A stretch of 11,310 bases of DNA from an uncultured Novosphingobium sp. (GCA_937897535.1 CALCQB010000125.1:1-11310), one strand, 5' to 3'. Shown: positions 1 through 7,614, counted from the first letter of the stretch. Notes: generated from the letters alone by a model not told the origin. Numbers and translations: made by a program.

Positions 1-334
1 CGGTGTAGCCGCGCGCCGCCAGCGCATCGGCCACCTTGAAGCCCTCCTGCTCGATCGAGACGAATTGGTAGCCGCCGCCGGGAACCACGATCACCGCCTT
101 GCCATTGGCCTTCCCGGCTTTGGGCAGCACCGGATAGAGCGCCGGGCAGGTGACGTTGCGGACATTGGTCTGCTCGAACATCCGCTCCCACTGCTCGGCA
201 TTCTGGCAGGGCCCGGCCAGCAGCGGCTGCGACGGGCGCAGCACCGGCTGCACCGTTTCGGGCGGCGGCGGCATTTGCGCGGCGGCGGGCAGGGTGGTGC
301 AGAGGGCAGCGGCGGCGAGCAACAGGCGCTTCAT
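1..334 (-). CDS. Secreted alpha/beta-hydrolase, probable acetyl-xylan-esterase-like (partial, N-terminal 111 aa)
   Basis: The gene runs off the left edge, so only the N-terminus is visible. It starts at ATG 334 (minus strand) with a GAGGA Shine-Dalgarno about 11 bases upstream. Residues 1-20 (MKRLLLAAAALCTTLPAAAQ) are a typical Sec signal peptide ending in an A-A-A-Q cleavage region, so the product is periplasmic or secreted. After a proline-rich linker comes a strand-turn VIVVPGGGY near residue 85, followed by a helix ending ADALAARGYT. This is the oxyanion-hole region (HGGGY-like, here PGGGY) of alpha/beta-hydrolases often annotated as acetyl xylan esterases. The catalytic Ser-Asp-His triad would lie outside the window. 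It sits 14 bases after the SnoaL-like gene and is probably the third gene of the transporter operon. Removal of acyl groups from acylated glycosides is a reasonable but unproven role. Confidence 0.75.
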   Translation of the reverse strand, partial: MKRLLLAAAALCTTLPAAAQMPPPPETVQPVLRPSQPLLAGPCQNAEQWERMFEQTNVRNVTCPALYPVLPKAGKANGKAVIVVPGGGYQFVSIEQEGFKVADALAARGYT

Positions 335-348
335 GGGCAGGTCTTTCC

Positions 349-792
349 TCAAAACATCGGATGGGGGTTGGCGGATTTTTCGGGCATCGGCTGGAGAATG
401 TCCCAGTGCTCGACGATCTTGCCGTCCTTCAGGCGGTAGATGTCGGCCACGGCCGCGCCCCTGGTGTTCGGATCGCCGCGCCCGAACAGATGGATTACGG
501 CGAGGTCGCCGTCGACCACGATCCGCTTGACCTCGAACTCGGCGCCGGGGGCGGAGAACATCGGGGCAAGCGCGGCTACGGCGGCATCGCGGCCGTCGGC
601 GATGCCGGGATTGTGCTGGATATAGCCGGGCACGACATGGGCTTCGAAGGCCCGCTTGACGTCCTTTTCGGCGTAGAAAATTTGTGCGAAGTCGGTGATA
701 ACCTTACGATTGAGCTCGGTATTATCGGTAGGCGCGGTTGAGCAGGCGCTCAGCAGCGCCAGCGCGGACAAGGCAAACGTCGTCTTCTTCAT
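349..792 (-). CDS. SnoaL-like (NTF2-fold) lipoprotein
   Basis: A 147-residue protein. Residues 1-17 form a lipoprotein signal with lipobox L-S-A-C, Cys17 being the expected lipidation site, so the mature protein should be membrane-anchored facing the periplasm. The rest matches the SnoaL-like/NTF2 cone fold in length and motifs: a helix around FAQIFYAEKDVKRAF, the characteristic YIQHNPGIADGRDA segment at about residues 57-70, and a C-terminal strand containing DIYRLKDGKIVEHWDI. Family members include polyketide cyclases and many proteins of unknown function. Its ATG overlaps the stop of the upstream transporter gene in an ATGA arrangement (789-792), which indicates translational coupling. Ligand and catalytic role are not deducible. 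Binding a hydrophobic aglycone or helping the neighbouring esterase is a guess from context. Confidence 0.85.
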   Translation of the reverse strand: MKKTTFALSALALLSACSTAPTDNTELNRKVITDFAQIFYAEKDVKRAFEAHVVPGYIQHNPGIADGRDAAVAALAPMFSAPGAEFEVKRIVVDGDLAVIHLFGRGDPNTRGAAVADIYRLKDGKIVEHWDILQPMPEKSANPHPMF

Positions 793-2243
793 GGTGTCCC
801 TTCCTCGCGTAGGGTTCGAATGGTTTCGACCTTGTCCTGGTCGATCCGAAAGGTACCCACCAGCCAGGCCATGGCGCCGCCCGCCACGATGATCAGGGCG
901 GTGACGAACCAGGCGAGCTGGCGGACTTTTTCTGCCGGCATCTGGTCCAGCGGAAGGCCCGCCGGAAAATCGATCAGACCCAGGAATGATCCGCCTAGCA
1001 GCGCGACTGCGCCGCTGCCGACCTGCAGGCCGATGAACATGAAACTGGCGACGATCCCCTGGGCCGGGCGGCGTGTGTTGGCTTCGTGCTCGTCACCGAT
1101 CTCGTACGTCGTGATGTTGAAGGGAACGACATAAAGCCCGTAGCTGAGCCCGCCGAGAAACCGGGCGGCAACGATAAACGCTCCCATCGCCTGGGTTCCG
1201 GCGGCGGGTGCCAGCCCGACCAAGGGCACCAGCACCGCGCCGCTCAGTGCGCAGAAGAACCCGATCAGGCCCAGCATCATTGCGCGGCGGGTGCCGACCA
1301 GCCGGGTGAACGGGGCGGCTAGGAACATCGCCAGCAGCGTTCCCAATGTCGCGCCGACCTGCACCGTCGGGGTCCAGGTGTGATCGAGCTGCCAGAAATA
1401 GGTCGAAAGGTGGAGATTGAACTGGTTGATCACCGAATTGACGAACAGCACGAGGAAGGCGACGCACAGCAACCTGCCGATGTTCGGCGTGATCCGGATC
1501 GCCTCCCAGAACGCGCGCAAAATGCCGCCCTCGATGGTCGGTTCGGCCAGCCTTGCCGCCACGTCCGCGGCTTCTACACGGCGTCCCGCACGCAAGGTCC
1601 CCAGTGCGCCGATCAGCATCAAGGTTCCACCCAGCAGGCTGACGAACAATCCGAATGGTGCGTAAGGTGCCGGGTTAAGCTGCGCGCGTGCGAAGCCCGG
1701 CGTTTCGACGAAGAATGCCGCGAAAGCGATCACCGGGACCGAGAGGATCACCAGCTGATTGCCCATATTGCGCATGACCGCAATCAAGCGGCGTTCGCCT
1801 GCGTCGCTGCTCAGCTCGCCGCCGAGCGCATAGGCAGGGACGGTCCAGAACGAAATGCCGCAGCGCGCCAGCAGCCCGGTGCCCAGCAGCCAGCCGAGGA
1901 TCTGCATCTGGCTCATGCCCTGCGGGGGAGAGAATACCCCAAGAATGCCGATCATGAACGGGAGGATCGCAGCGAACATCAGCGTATGTCGCCGCCCGAA
2001 GCGCGCCCCGGTCATCCGGTCAGACAGCGCGCCGATCCATGGATCGACCACCGTATCAAACACGATGATCACCGCGATCGCGACGCCCAGCAGCCAACCG
2101 TTGAGCCCGACGACCTGGGCATAGAAGAACAGGACGAAGAAATCCCACGCAAAGGATTTGAGCAGCTCGGGCATGGAGCAGACCATCCACGCCAGCCGTT
2201 CGGGCCAGGACAGGCGCTGCTTCAAGGGCTGGGCTGGTGCCAC
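789..2243 (-). CDS. GPH-family (MelB-like) glycoside:cation symporter
   Basis: A 484-residue, very hydrophobic inner-membrane protein with about 12 predicted membrane spans. The N-terminal half carries the GPH/MFS_2 signature: an FDTVVDPWIGALSDR segment (about residues 61-75) followed by a GRRH turn. The aspartates in this region form the cation/sugar site in MelB. Length fits the usual 450-500 aa. Family members import glycosides, pentosides or hexuronides with Na+ or H+; the substrate cannot be read from sequence, but a glycoside fits the locus. The start is GTG 2243 with GGGAG eight bases upstream; no better in-frame ATG is present. It leads an operon with the SnoaL lipoprotein (ATGA overlap) and the esterase. 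A strong sigma-70-like promoter overlapped by the shared operator lies immediately upstream. Confidence 0.88.
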   Translation of the reverse strand: MAPAQPLKQRLSWPERLAWMVCSMPELLKSFAWDFFVLFFYAQVVGLNGWLLGVAIAVIIVFDTVVDPWIGALSDRMTGARFGRRHTLMFAAILPFMIGILGVFSPPQGMSQMQILGWLLGTGLLARCGISFWTVPAYALGGELSSDAGERRLIAVMRNMGNQLVILSVPVIAFAAFFVETPGFARAQLNPAPYAPFGLFVSLLGGTLMLIGALGTLRAGRRVEAADVAARLAEPTIEGGILRAFWEAIRITPNIGRLLCVAFLVLFVNSVINQFNLHLSTYFWQLDHTWTPTVQVGATLGTLLAMFLAAPFTRLVGTRRAMMLGLIGFFCALSGAVLVPLVGLAPAAGTQAMGAFIVAARFLGGLSYGLYVVPFNITTYEIGDEHEANTRRPAQGIVASFMFIGLQVGSGAVALLGGSFLGLIDFPAGLPLDQMPAEKVRQLAWFVTALIIVAGGAMAWLVGTFRIDQDKVETIRTLREEGTP

Positions 2244-2284
2244 GGCTGCATCTCCCGATCAGGCGCGGTCACTGCCGTCGCCTT

Positions 2285-2308
2285 AAATTAGAATCAGGAT
2301 TATTAAAT
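2285..2308. promoter_or_regulatory. Shared operator motif, copy A (GPH transporter promoter)
   Basis: The 24-base site begins AAATTAGAAT and contains the 18-base imperfect dyad TTAGAATCAGGATTATTA (2288-2305; 6 of 8 positions symmetric around a 2-base centre). The same AAATTAGAAY-N5-TT pattern recurs at 4389, 10340 and 10425. Here it covers the -10 hexamer and probable transcription start of the transporter operon, the place where a repressor would block polymerase. The likely binder is the TetR-type protein encoded just upstream (inference). Confidence 0.6.
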
Positions 2309-2327
2309 GCGCCAGCGTGATTGTCAA
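2299..2327 (-). promoter_or_regulatory. Sigma-70-like promoter of the GPH transporter operon
   Basis: On the minus strand a perfect TTGACA -35 (2327-2322) is followed by a 17-base spacer and AATAAT (2304-2299), a 5/6 match to the -10 consensus. The -35 overlaps the stop codon of the upstream TetR gene. Predicted transcription start is near 2292, giving a leader of about 50 bases before the GTG start. The operator covers the -10. Confidence 0.65.
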
Positions 2328-2998
2328 TCGGCGCGGAAGTAGGCCAGCACCATCCGCGCCATCTGGCGCTTCATCAGGGTCCAGTCGTAGTTGTGGACCG
2401 CCTCACCGCTCGACCCCAGGCTGAGCTGCCGGGCCAGGGTGGCGAAGATGATATGGTAAGCCGACTGCGCCTTGAGCTTGTGGTCGGAGCCGCCGAACTC
2501 GGCGGAATGGGCCAGCATCGCGTTGGTCGCGTTGGTTTCGGCGCGCAGCGCGCTTTCCTTGCCCGGCGCGGAAACCTGCGGATCGCTGGCCGCGCGCTCC
2601 ATCGTCAGGCGCAGCAGCGGGGCGTGGCGGCGCAATACCTCGGCATAACCCTCGACATAGGCCGGAACGAAGCTGGTCAGATCCTTGCAATCGCGCTCCA
2701 GCCGGGCCAGCAATTCGTCTTCATCTTGGGCGAGCACTTCCAGTGCCTCGGCAATGACGCCGCGGACCAGGTTGTCCTTGCTTTCGAACCGCAGGTAGAT
2801 CGAACCGATCGAAACCTGGCCGCGTTCGCTCACTTCCTGAAGGGTGAATTCCTCGCTGCCACGATCGAGCATCAGTTCGCGCCCGGCAGCCAGCATCCGT
2901 TCAAGCGAGGCTTTCGATCGCCCCTGTTGCGGCTTGCGGCTGACATCCCCCACCGCAAAGGCCGGTCCGGTGCTCTTTTTTCTCAATCCACCTGCCAT
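2324..2998 (-). CDS. TetR-family transcriptional repressor
   Basis: With the start chosen here the protein is 224 aa, normal for TetR regulators. The DNA-binding domain follows a basic, disordered N-terminus: a helix at about 29-46 (KASLERMLAAGRELML), then the helix-turn-helix at about 51-73 with the hallmark QVSIGSIYLRFESKDNL. The all-helical C-terminal half is the ligand-binding and dimerisation part. Upstream in-frame starts exist at 3040 (ATG) and 3079 (TTG). The TTG lies on a candidate -35 and is unlikely; 2998 and 3040 cannot be separated with confidence because neither has a clear ribosome site. The gene lies between the two transporter genes and is the only regulator in the window, so it is the prime candidate for binding the operator repeated at four promoters. 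A natural inducer would be the glycoside or its aglycone (inference). Confidence 0.88.
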   Translation of the reverse strand: MAGGLRKKSTGPAFAVGDVSRKPQQGRSKASLERMLAAGRELMLDRGSEEFTLQEVSERGQVSIGSIYLRFESKDNLVRGVIAEALEVLAQDEDELLARLERDCKDLTSFVPAYVEGYAEVLRRHAPLLRLTMERAASDPQVSAPGKESALRAETNATNAMLAHSAEFGGSDHKLKAQSAYHIIFATLARQLSLGSSGEAVHNYDWTLMKRQMARMVLAYFRAD

Positions 2999-3050
2999 CT
3001 CGGGGCCCCGTTCCAATCCGTCGCGGCGCTCATGCGCCATACACGGGCAA

Positions 3051-3079
3051 AGATAAACCGCGTTTCGCTTCGAAACCAA
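3051..3079 (-). promoter_or_regulatory. Weak candidate promoter of the TetR gene
   Basis: Minus-strand TTGGTT (3079-3074), a 17-base spacer and TTATCT (3056-3051) resemble a sigma-70 promoter with poor hexamers. Transcription would start near 3045, excluding the TTG start at 3079. No copy of the shared operator is seen here, so autoregulation through that motif is not supported. Confidence 0.3.
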
Positions 3080-3115
3080 TTCCGGCGCGCCAGCTTTTCG
3101 TCAGGGCGAACAGGT

Positions 3116-4330
3116 TCATACCGCCGCCGCGCGGCCGCGACCGGCCAGATGGAGGACAAAGGCGAGTGCACCTGCCCCTAGTCCGACCACCCCGGCAATC
3201 AGGAAGGCGCCCTGCATAGACCCGGTCTGCGCATCGAGCGCGTGAACCAGCCGGGGCGATTGCGATTGGGCCAGGAAGAAGGCAGCAGTCCACACCCCCA
3301 TTCCCAGTCCGCGGTGAGCGAAATCGAACTTGGTTTGCGCCCAGCTGATCAGGGTAGGCACGGTCATTCCGGCAGCGGTCTGCTGGAACACCAGCGCCAA
3401 TGCCATGCCGCTGGCCGTGGTGGCGAGGCCCATTCCAGCGAGGCCACCGCCCAGCAGCAACAGGAACGTCCCGATCAGTACGCGATGTCCGGCGCTCGCC
3501 AGCAGGCGAAACACAAAGGCACCAGCCAGAATGAAGAACTGCGGCACGAAAATGATCTGCGCATAGGCGCGCGAATCGTTGACCCCGACGTCGGCAAACA
3601 CCAGCGCGCCGTTGATGATGAAGACGTAATAGAGCAACGAGGCGAAGAAGGTCAGCCCGGCGATCTGCGCCAGCGCCAACCAGGGAACCGGCGGCTTGGA
3701 CATGGCCGGGCTGGCTGCGACCTGATCTGCAGCCGCTTCGCGCCGGGCCGGTTCGAACAGCCAGACGAACATCGCCGCCCAGATCGGGAAGGCCACCAGA
3801 TAGACGTAGAACACTCCGTTCCATTGCAACGTGGTGGCGTAACCGACGATCAGCGCGACGATCCCGGCCAGGAATGGCCCCAGCAGGCCTTGCAGGAACA
3901 GCCAGTTCTTGCGCCCCTTGTCGTCCCAGTAATCTCCGATCAGCGTGTTCACCACGGTCAGGATCCCGGCCTCGGACACGCCCAGCAGCAGACGCGAGGC
4001 ATAGATATGATCGAGATCATTGAGGAACAGCGGAGCCGCCCCGAAGAACCCGTACAGCGCGGTGCAAAACAACAGCATCGGCCGCCGTCCGAACCGGTCG
4101 ACTAGCAGCCCGGCAAACGGGGCGAGGAATGCCATGGTCAGGCCCGGAGCACCGATCATCGCCGGCACCTTGGCCCGCGCCTCGGGGTCATTGACGAAGT
4201 GCTGGATCATCGTCGGAACCGCGGGTCCCATCGCAACGATCGCGATGATCGGCAGGAAAGCGGCAATGACGATCGTTATCCCTTGCGGACGCAGCGTCAG
4301 ATCGCGAAAGAAGGCGCTCAGCTTGTTCAT
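3116..4330 (-). CDS. Major facilitator superfamily permease
   Basis: A 404-residue hydrophobic protein with about 12 membrane spans. The canonical MFS motif A, GLLVDRFGRR, sits in the loop after span 2 at about residues 74-83, and the central cytoplasmic loop (PARREAAADQVAAS) lies near the middle. I chose ATG 4330 because GGGGAGAG lies six to ten bases upstream; the longer frame starting at 4390 would add a polar arginine-rich leader and overlap the operator. It differs clearly from the GPH symporter at 789-2243, so the locus has two unrelated permease types. Substrate is unknown: aromatic acids, aglycones or sugars are all possible, as is export of a toxic aglycone. It is divergent from the Gfo/Idh/MocA gene and shares its control region. 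Confidence 0.85.
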   Translation of the reverse strand: MNKLSAFFRDLTLRPQGITIVIAAFLPIIAIVAMGPAVPTMIQHFVNDPEARAKVPAMIGAPGLTMAFLAPFAGLLVDRFGRRPMLLFCTALYGFFGAAPLFLNDLDHIYASRLLLGVSEAGILTVVNTLIGDYWDDKGRKNWLFLQGLLGPFLAGIVALIVGYATTLQWNGVFYVYLVAFPIWAAMFVWLFEPARREAAADQVAASPAMSKPPVPWLALAQIAGLTFFASLLYYVFIINGALVFADVGVNDSRAYAQIIFVPQFFILAGAFVFRLLASAGHRVLIGTFLLLLGGGLAGMGLATTASGMALALVFQQTAAGMTVPTLISWAQTKFDFAHRGLGMGVWTAAFFLAQSQSPRLVHALDAQTGSMQGAFLIAGVVGLGAGALAFVLHLAGRGRAAAV

Positions 4331-4368
4331 CGACTCTCCCCGCCGCCGACTTGTAGTTTCATCGCGGC

Positions 4369-4398
4369 TTGACGGAGCGGGCTTTAGCAAACTAGAAC
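4369..4398 (+). promoter_or_regulatory. Candidate promoter of the Gfo/Idh/MocA-GH3 operon
   Basis: TTGACG (4369-4374) with an 18-base spacer and TAGAAC (4393-4398; 4/6 match) gives a plausible sigma-70-like promoter. Transcription would start near 4405, about 27 bases before the ATG. The -10 lies inside the shared operator. A divergent minus-strand promoter for the MFS gene probably overlaps (weak TTGTAA-type -35 near 4404-4409), but its hexamers are poor. Confidence 0.45.
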
Positions 4399-4412
4399 TG
4401 ATATTACAAATA
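4389..4412. promoter_or_regulatory. Shared operator motif, copy B (divergent MFS / dehydrogenase promoter)
   Basis: This site begins AAACTAGAAC and continues CTGATATTAC. It is the most diverged of the four full copies and its dyad is poor, but it keeps AAA-(C/T)-TAGAA and the TT-A block at the same spacing. It lies in the 101-base gap between two divergent genes, so one bound repressor could control both. Confidence is lower than for copies A, C and D. Confidence 0.45.
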
Positions 4413-4431
4413 CAACCGTTGGGAGTTTGAG

Positions 4432-5547
4432 ATGCGGCGTTTGCGGATGGGCATGATCGGGGGCGGACCAGGCAGTTTCATTGGCCCGATTCACCGGATC
4501 GCCGCCGAACTTGACCGCGAGATCGAACTGGTCGCCGGGTGCTTTTCCAGCGATGCCACGCGCAGCGCCGAGGCGGGGGCAAGCTACCGGATCGATCCGG
4601 CGCGGGCCTATCCCGGCCTCGACGCGATGTTTGCGGGCGAGAAGGCTCGCGCCGACGGGATCGATTTCGTCTGCGTGGTCAGCCCCAACCATCACCACTT
4701 GCCCGCCGCCCGCGCCGCGCTCGCCGCCGGGGTGCCGGTGATCAGCGACAAGCCCGCCACCGCGACGCTCGCCGAAGCGCGCGAACTGGTGGATTGCGTG
4801 GCCAGGGCGGGACTGCCCTACGGCCTGACTCACACCTATTCGGGCTATCCGCTGGTGCGCGAAGCACGGGCGCGGATTGCGGCCGGGGCGCTGGGCAAGA
4901 TCCGCAAGGTCGTGGTCGAATATCCGCAGGGCTGGCTGGCTGGCGAGGCCGAGGGCAAGCAGGCCGAATGGCGGACCGATCCGGCCAAGTCCGGCCCCGG
5001 CGGTTGCATCGGCGATATTGGCACCCACGCCTTTCAACTGGCCGAATTCGTGACCGGGCTGAAAGTCACCGAACTGCTCGCCGATCTTGGCGCCGTGGTG
5101 CCGGGGCGGCTGGTCGATGACGACTGCTCGGTGTTCCTCCGGTTCGAGAATGGCGCGCGCGGCGTGCTGCTCGCCAGCCAGATCGAGGTCGGCGAATTGA
5201 ACGGCCTGCGGATCCGGGTCTATGGCGAGACTGGCGGCCTCATCTGGAAGCAGGAAGTACCCAACACGCTGACGATCAACACCATCGACGGACGGACCGA
5301 GATCGTCCACGCTGGCGGTTCGCAGCTTGGCCCCGCCGCGGCCAGCCGGACCCGCACCCCGGCCGGTCACCCCGAGGGCTATCTCGAAGCCTTCGCCAAC
5401 ATCTACCGCGATTTCGCCGCCGTGCTGCGGGGGGAAAGCGCGCCGCTGCTGCCGGGCGTCGAGGATGCGCTGCGCGGCATGACCTTTATCGACACCGCCG
5501 TTGCCGCCAGTCGTGACCGGTCCGGCTGGGTGCCGCTGACCGTCTGA
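4432..5547 (+). CDS. Gfo/Idh/MocA-family NAD(P)-dependent sugar dehydrogenase (candidate glycoside 3-dehydrogenase)
   Basis: A cytoplasmic 371-aa oxidoreductase with no signal peptide. The N-terminal Rossmann fold opens with MGMIGGGPGSFIG (G10-G12, G14). The conserved lysine motif appears as SDKP (105-108) where most members have EKP; Lys107 is the expected catalytic/substrate residue. H134-T-Y136 and the D195-x-G-x-H199 active-site motif in GGCIGDIGTH follow. The C-terminal alpha/beta domain includes the usual GHPEGYLEAF helix. Family members oxidise or reduce sugar hydroxyls. In characterised C-glycoside pathways, members such as DgpA oxidise the glucosyl C3 hydroxyl to the 3-oxo-glycoside, the required substrate of the deglycosidase encoded at 8850-10265; that role is inferred here from co-location. 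ATG 4432 has GGGAG at 4421-4425. It is followed after 29 bases by the GH3 gene, an evident operon. Confidence 0.88.
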   Translation: MRRLRMGMIGGGPGSFIGPIHRIAAELDREIELVAGCFSSDATRSAEAGASYRIDPARAYPGLDAMFAGEKARADGIDFVCVVSPNHHHLPAARAALAAGVPVISDKPATATLAEARELVDCVARAGLPYGLTHTYSGYPLVREARARIAAGALGKIRKVVVEYPQGWLAGEAEGKQAEWRTDPAKSGPGGCIGDIGTHAFQLAEFVTGLKVTELLADLGAVVPGRLVDDDCSVFLRFENGARGVLLASQIEVGELNGLRIRVYGETGGLIWKQEVPNTLTINTIDGRTEIVHAGGSQLGPAAASRTRTPAGHPEGYLEAFANIYRDFAAVLRGESAPLLPGVEDALRGMTFIDTAVAASRDRSGWVPLTV

Positions 5548-5576
5548 GGGAACCGACCCGATGGAGATCGATTGAG

Positions 5577-7496
5577 ATGAAGCGCCACCTGACTGCCGCC
5601 GCCGCCGCGCTGATTCTGGCCAGTTCGGCCGGGGGGCAGCCCACCGGTTGGCGCGATCTCAACCACAACGGGCGGCTCGATCCCTACGAGGATGCGCGCC
5701 AGCCCGTCAACGCCCGGGTCGCCGACCTGCTCGCGCAGATGACGCTGGAGGAGAAGGCCGGGACCCTGCTGCACGGCACCTTGCCGGCGGTCGATTCGCC
5801 GTTCGGGGCTTCGGCCAAGGGCTATGACCTGCCCGGGGCGAACAAGCTGGTCAGCGGGGCCCATATCACCAGCCTGATCACCCGGCTGAGCATGACCCCG
5901 GCCGAACTGGCCGAACAGAACAATGCCGTTCAGAAGGTCGCCGAAGGTGCGCGGCTGGGCATACCGCTGACGATCAGCACCGATCCGCGCCACCACTTCA
6001 TCGAAATGGCCGGCGCTTCGAGCCGGGCCAAGGGCTTTTCGCTATGGCCCGAGCCGATCGGCCTGGCCGCGCTTGATGATCCCGCGCTGGTCCGCGATTT
6101 CGCCCGGATCGCCGCCCGGGACTACCGCGCGGTCGGGATCCACATGGCCCTGTCGCCGATGGCCGACCTTGCGACCGAGCCGCGCTGGCCGCGGATATCG
6201 TCGACCTTCGGGTCCGATCCGGCGCGGGTCTCCGCGCTGACCGGGGCCTACGTCGAAGGGTTCCAGGGCGGCAAGGCCGGACCCGGGCCGCAAGGCGTGG
6301 CGACCGTGGTCAAGCACTGGGTCGGCTATGGCGCCAGCCCCGAAGGGTTTGACGGCCACAACCGCTACGGCAACACTGTCCGCCTGACACCGCGCCAGTT
6401 CGCGAGCCACGTCTCAGCCTTCAAGGGGCCGTTTGCCGCAAACAGCGGCGGGATCATGCCGACCTACCCGATCGTCAAGGTCGGCAAGGGCAAGAGCGTT
6501 TCGACCGTTGGCGCCGGGTTCGACGCCAATCTGCTCGGCCCCGTGCTGCGCCGCCAGCAGGGGTTCGGCGGGATCGTCGTGTCGGATTGGGCCATCAGCA
6601 ACGACTGCCCCGAGGAATGCCGCAACCCAAGCGCCGCGAAGCCGCAGCAACCGTGGCACATCGCGACCCCGTGGGGGACCGAAGACCTCACGCGCCAAGC
6701 GCGGATGGCGCTGGCGATCAACGCCGGGGTCGATCAGATCGGCGGGGAGAATGATCCCGCGCCGCTGCTCGCCGCGATCCGCAGCGGGGCGGTTTCGGCC
6801 GCCCGGCTCGATCAGGCGGTCGGCGCGGTACTGGCGCTCAAGTTCCAGCTCGGCCTGTTCGACAATCCCTATGTCGATCCAGCGATAGCGGCGCAGACTG
6901 CCGGGACCCCGCAGGAATTCGCCGCCGCCGAGGCTGCCCAGCGCGCCGCGCAAGTGTTGCTGCAGAATCGCGGCGGTCTGCTGCCGCTGAAGGCCGGAGC
7001 CAGGGTCTGGCTGCACGGCATTTCGCCTGAGGCGGCGCAGGCCGCCGGGCTGGTCCCGGTCGATGTTCCCGGCGCGGCCGACGTCGCGCTGATCCGCGCT
7101 GCCACCCCGTTCGAGACGCTCCATCCCTATCATTTCTTCGGGCGGATGCAGCACGAAGGGCGGCTTGATTTCCGCGCAGGCGACAAGGCCCATGATGCGC
7201 TGATGGCGCTGCCGCCGCGTCTGCCGGTGGTCTTCGCGGTCGACATGGACCGCCCGGCGATCCTCACCGCGGTTCAGCCGCGCGCAAACGTGCTGCTCGC
7301 GCTGTTCGGGGCGAGCGACGCCGCGCTGCTCGATGTCCTGACCGGCCGCGCCCAGCCGCGCGGTCACCTGCCCTACAACCTGCCGCGCACGATGGCGGCG
7401 GTCACGGCGCAGGATCCGGCAGCGTCGGATGACGATGTAAACCCGTTGTTCCGGCGCGGGGCCGGACTTGTCAATTACGGTCGCCAGGGGAAATGA
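5577..7496 (+). CDS. Secreted glycoside hydrolase family 3 (beta-glucosidase-like)
   Basis: A 639-aa exported enzyme. Residues 1-20 or so are a Sec signal peptide (MKRHLTAAAAALILASSAGG), so it acts in the periplasm or outside. Directly after it, residues 27-38 (DLNHNGRLDPYE) form an EF-hand-type calcium loop. The GH3 (alpha/beta)8 domain spans about 45-400, with MTLEEKAG, the substrate-binding VKHWVGYG motif (K246-H247) and the nucleophile Asp337 in GGIVVSDW. The C-terminal alpha/beta-sandwich domain runs from about 440 to 625 and ends with the typical GHLPYNLPR strand. No fibronectin-III tail is present, which explains the modest length. GH3 enzymes release terminal beta-linked sugars by a retaining mechanism; the exact glycone is not readable. 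A GGAG ribosome site lies 10 bases upstream of the ATG. It could strip O-linked sugars from mixed C/O-glycosides before import (inference). Confidence 0.9.
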   Translation: MKRHLTAAAAALILASSAGGQPTGWRDLNHNGRLDPYEDARQPVNARVADLLAQMTLEEKAGTLLHGTLPAVDSPFGASAKGYDLPGANKLVSGAHITSLITRLSMTPAELAEQNNAVQKVAEGARLGIPLTISTDPRHHFIEMAGASSRAKGFSLWPEPIGLAALDDPALVRDFARIAARDYRAVGIHMALSPMADLATEPRWPRISSTFGSDPARVSALTGAYVEGFQGGKAGPGPQGVATVVKHWVGYGASPEGFDGHNRYGNTVRLTPRQFASHVSAFKGPFAANSGGIMPTYPIVKVGKGKSVSTVGAGFDANLLGPVLRRQQGFGGIVVSDWAISNDCPEECRNPSAAKPQQPWHIATPWGTEDLTRQARMALAINAGVDQIGGENDPAPLLAAIRSGAVSAARLDQAVGAVLALKFQLGLFDNPYVDPAIAAQTAGTPQEFAAAEAAQRAAQVLLQNRGGLLPLKAGARVWLHGISPEAAQAAGLVPVDVPGAADVALIRAATPFETLHPYHFFGRMQHEGRLDFRAGDKAHDALMALPPRLPVVFAVDMDRPAILTAVQPRANVLLALFGASDAALLDVLTGRAQPRGHLPYNLPRTMAAVTAQDPAASDDDVNPLFRRGAGLVNYGRQGK

Positions 7497-7579
7497 CCAA
7501 ACGCAACTTTGCGCTGCAGATGGACCCGGCGGCAGTCGGCGAAGGGCGGCAGGACCGGCCCTGGATTCCTCGCCAAAGC

Positions 7580-7607
7580 TTGACAGGAATCTTCATTCCA
7601 ATATAGT
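7580..7607 (+). promoter_or_regulatory. Sigma-70-like promoter of the Rieske oxygenase gene, with dyad in the spacer
   Basis: A perfect TTGACA (7580-7585), a 16-base spacer and TATAGT (7602-7607; 5/6 match). The spacer holds a perfect inverted repeat GGAAT-CTTC-ATTCC (7586-7599), an obvious repressor-sized site. Its core GAATC-N3-ATT matches operator copy A, but the outer bases differ, so it may be a weak fifth operator or a site for another regulator. Upstream, 7497-7579 contains no gene or recognised signal. Confidence 0.55.
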
Positions 7608-7614
7608 TTGGCGC

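Noticed and set aside
1380..2291. Plus-strand open frame (303 codons) antisense to the GPH transporter
   Set aside because: Gln/Arg/His-rich shadow of a membrane-protein gene; no ribosome site or recognisable domain.
3080..4390. Longer starts for the MFS gene (4390) and the TetR gene (TTG at 3079)
   Set aside because: The first would read through operator B and add a non-family polar leader, while 4330 has a clear GGGGAGAG. The second lies on a candidate -35 and has no ribosome site.
4384..5370. Minus-strand open frame antisense to the Gfo/Idh/MocA gene, and a similar one at 6414-7367 antisense to the GH3 gene
   Set aside because: Low-complexity Gly/Arg/Asp composition and full overlap with genes that have intact catalytic motifs.
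7497..7530. Possible terminator after the GH3 gene (CGCA...TGCG)
   Set aside because: Only a four-base stem and no T-tract; not distinguishable from chance.
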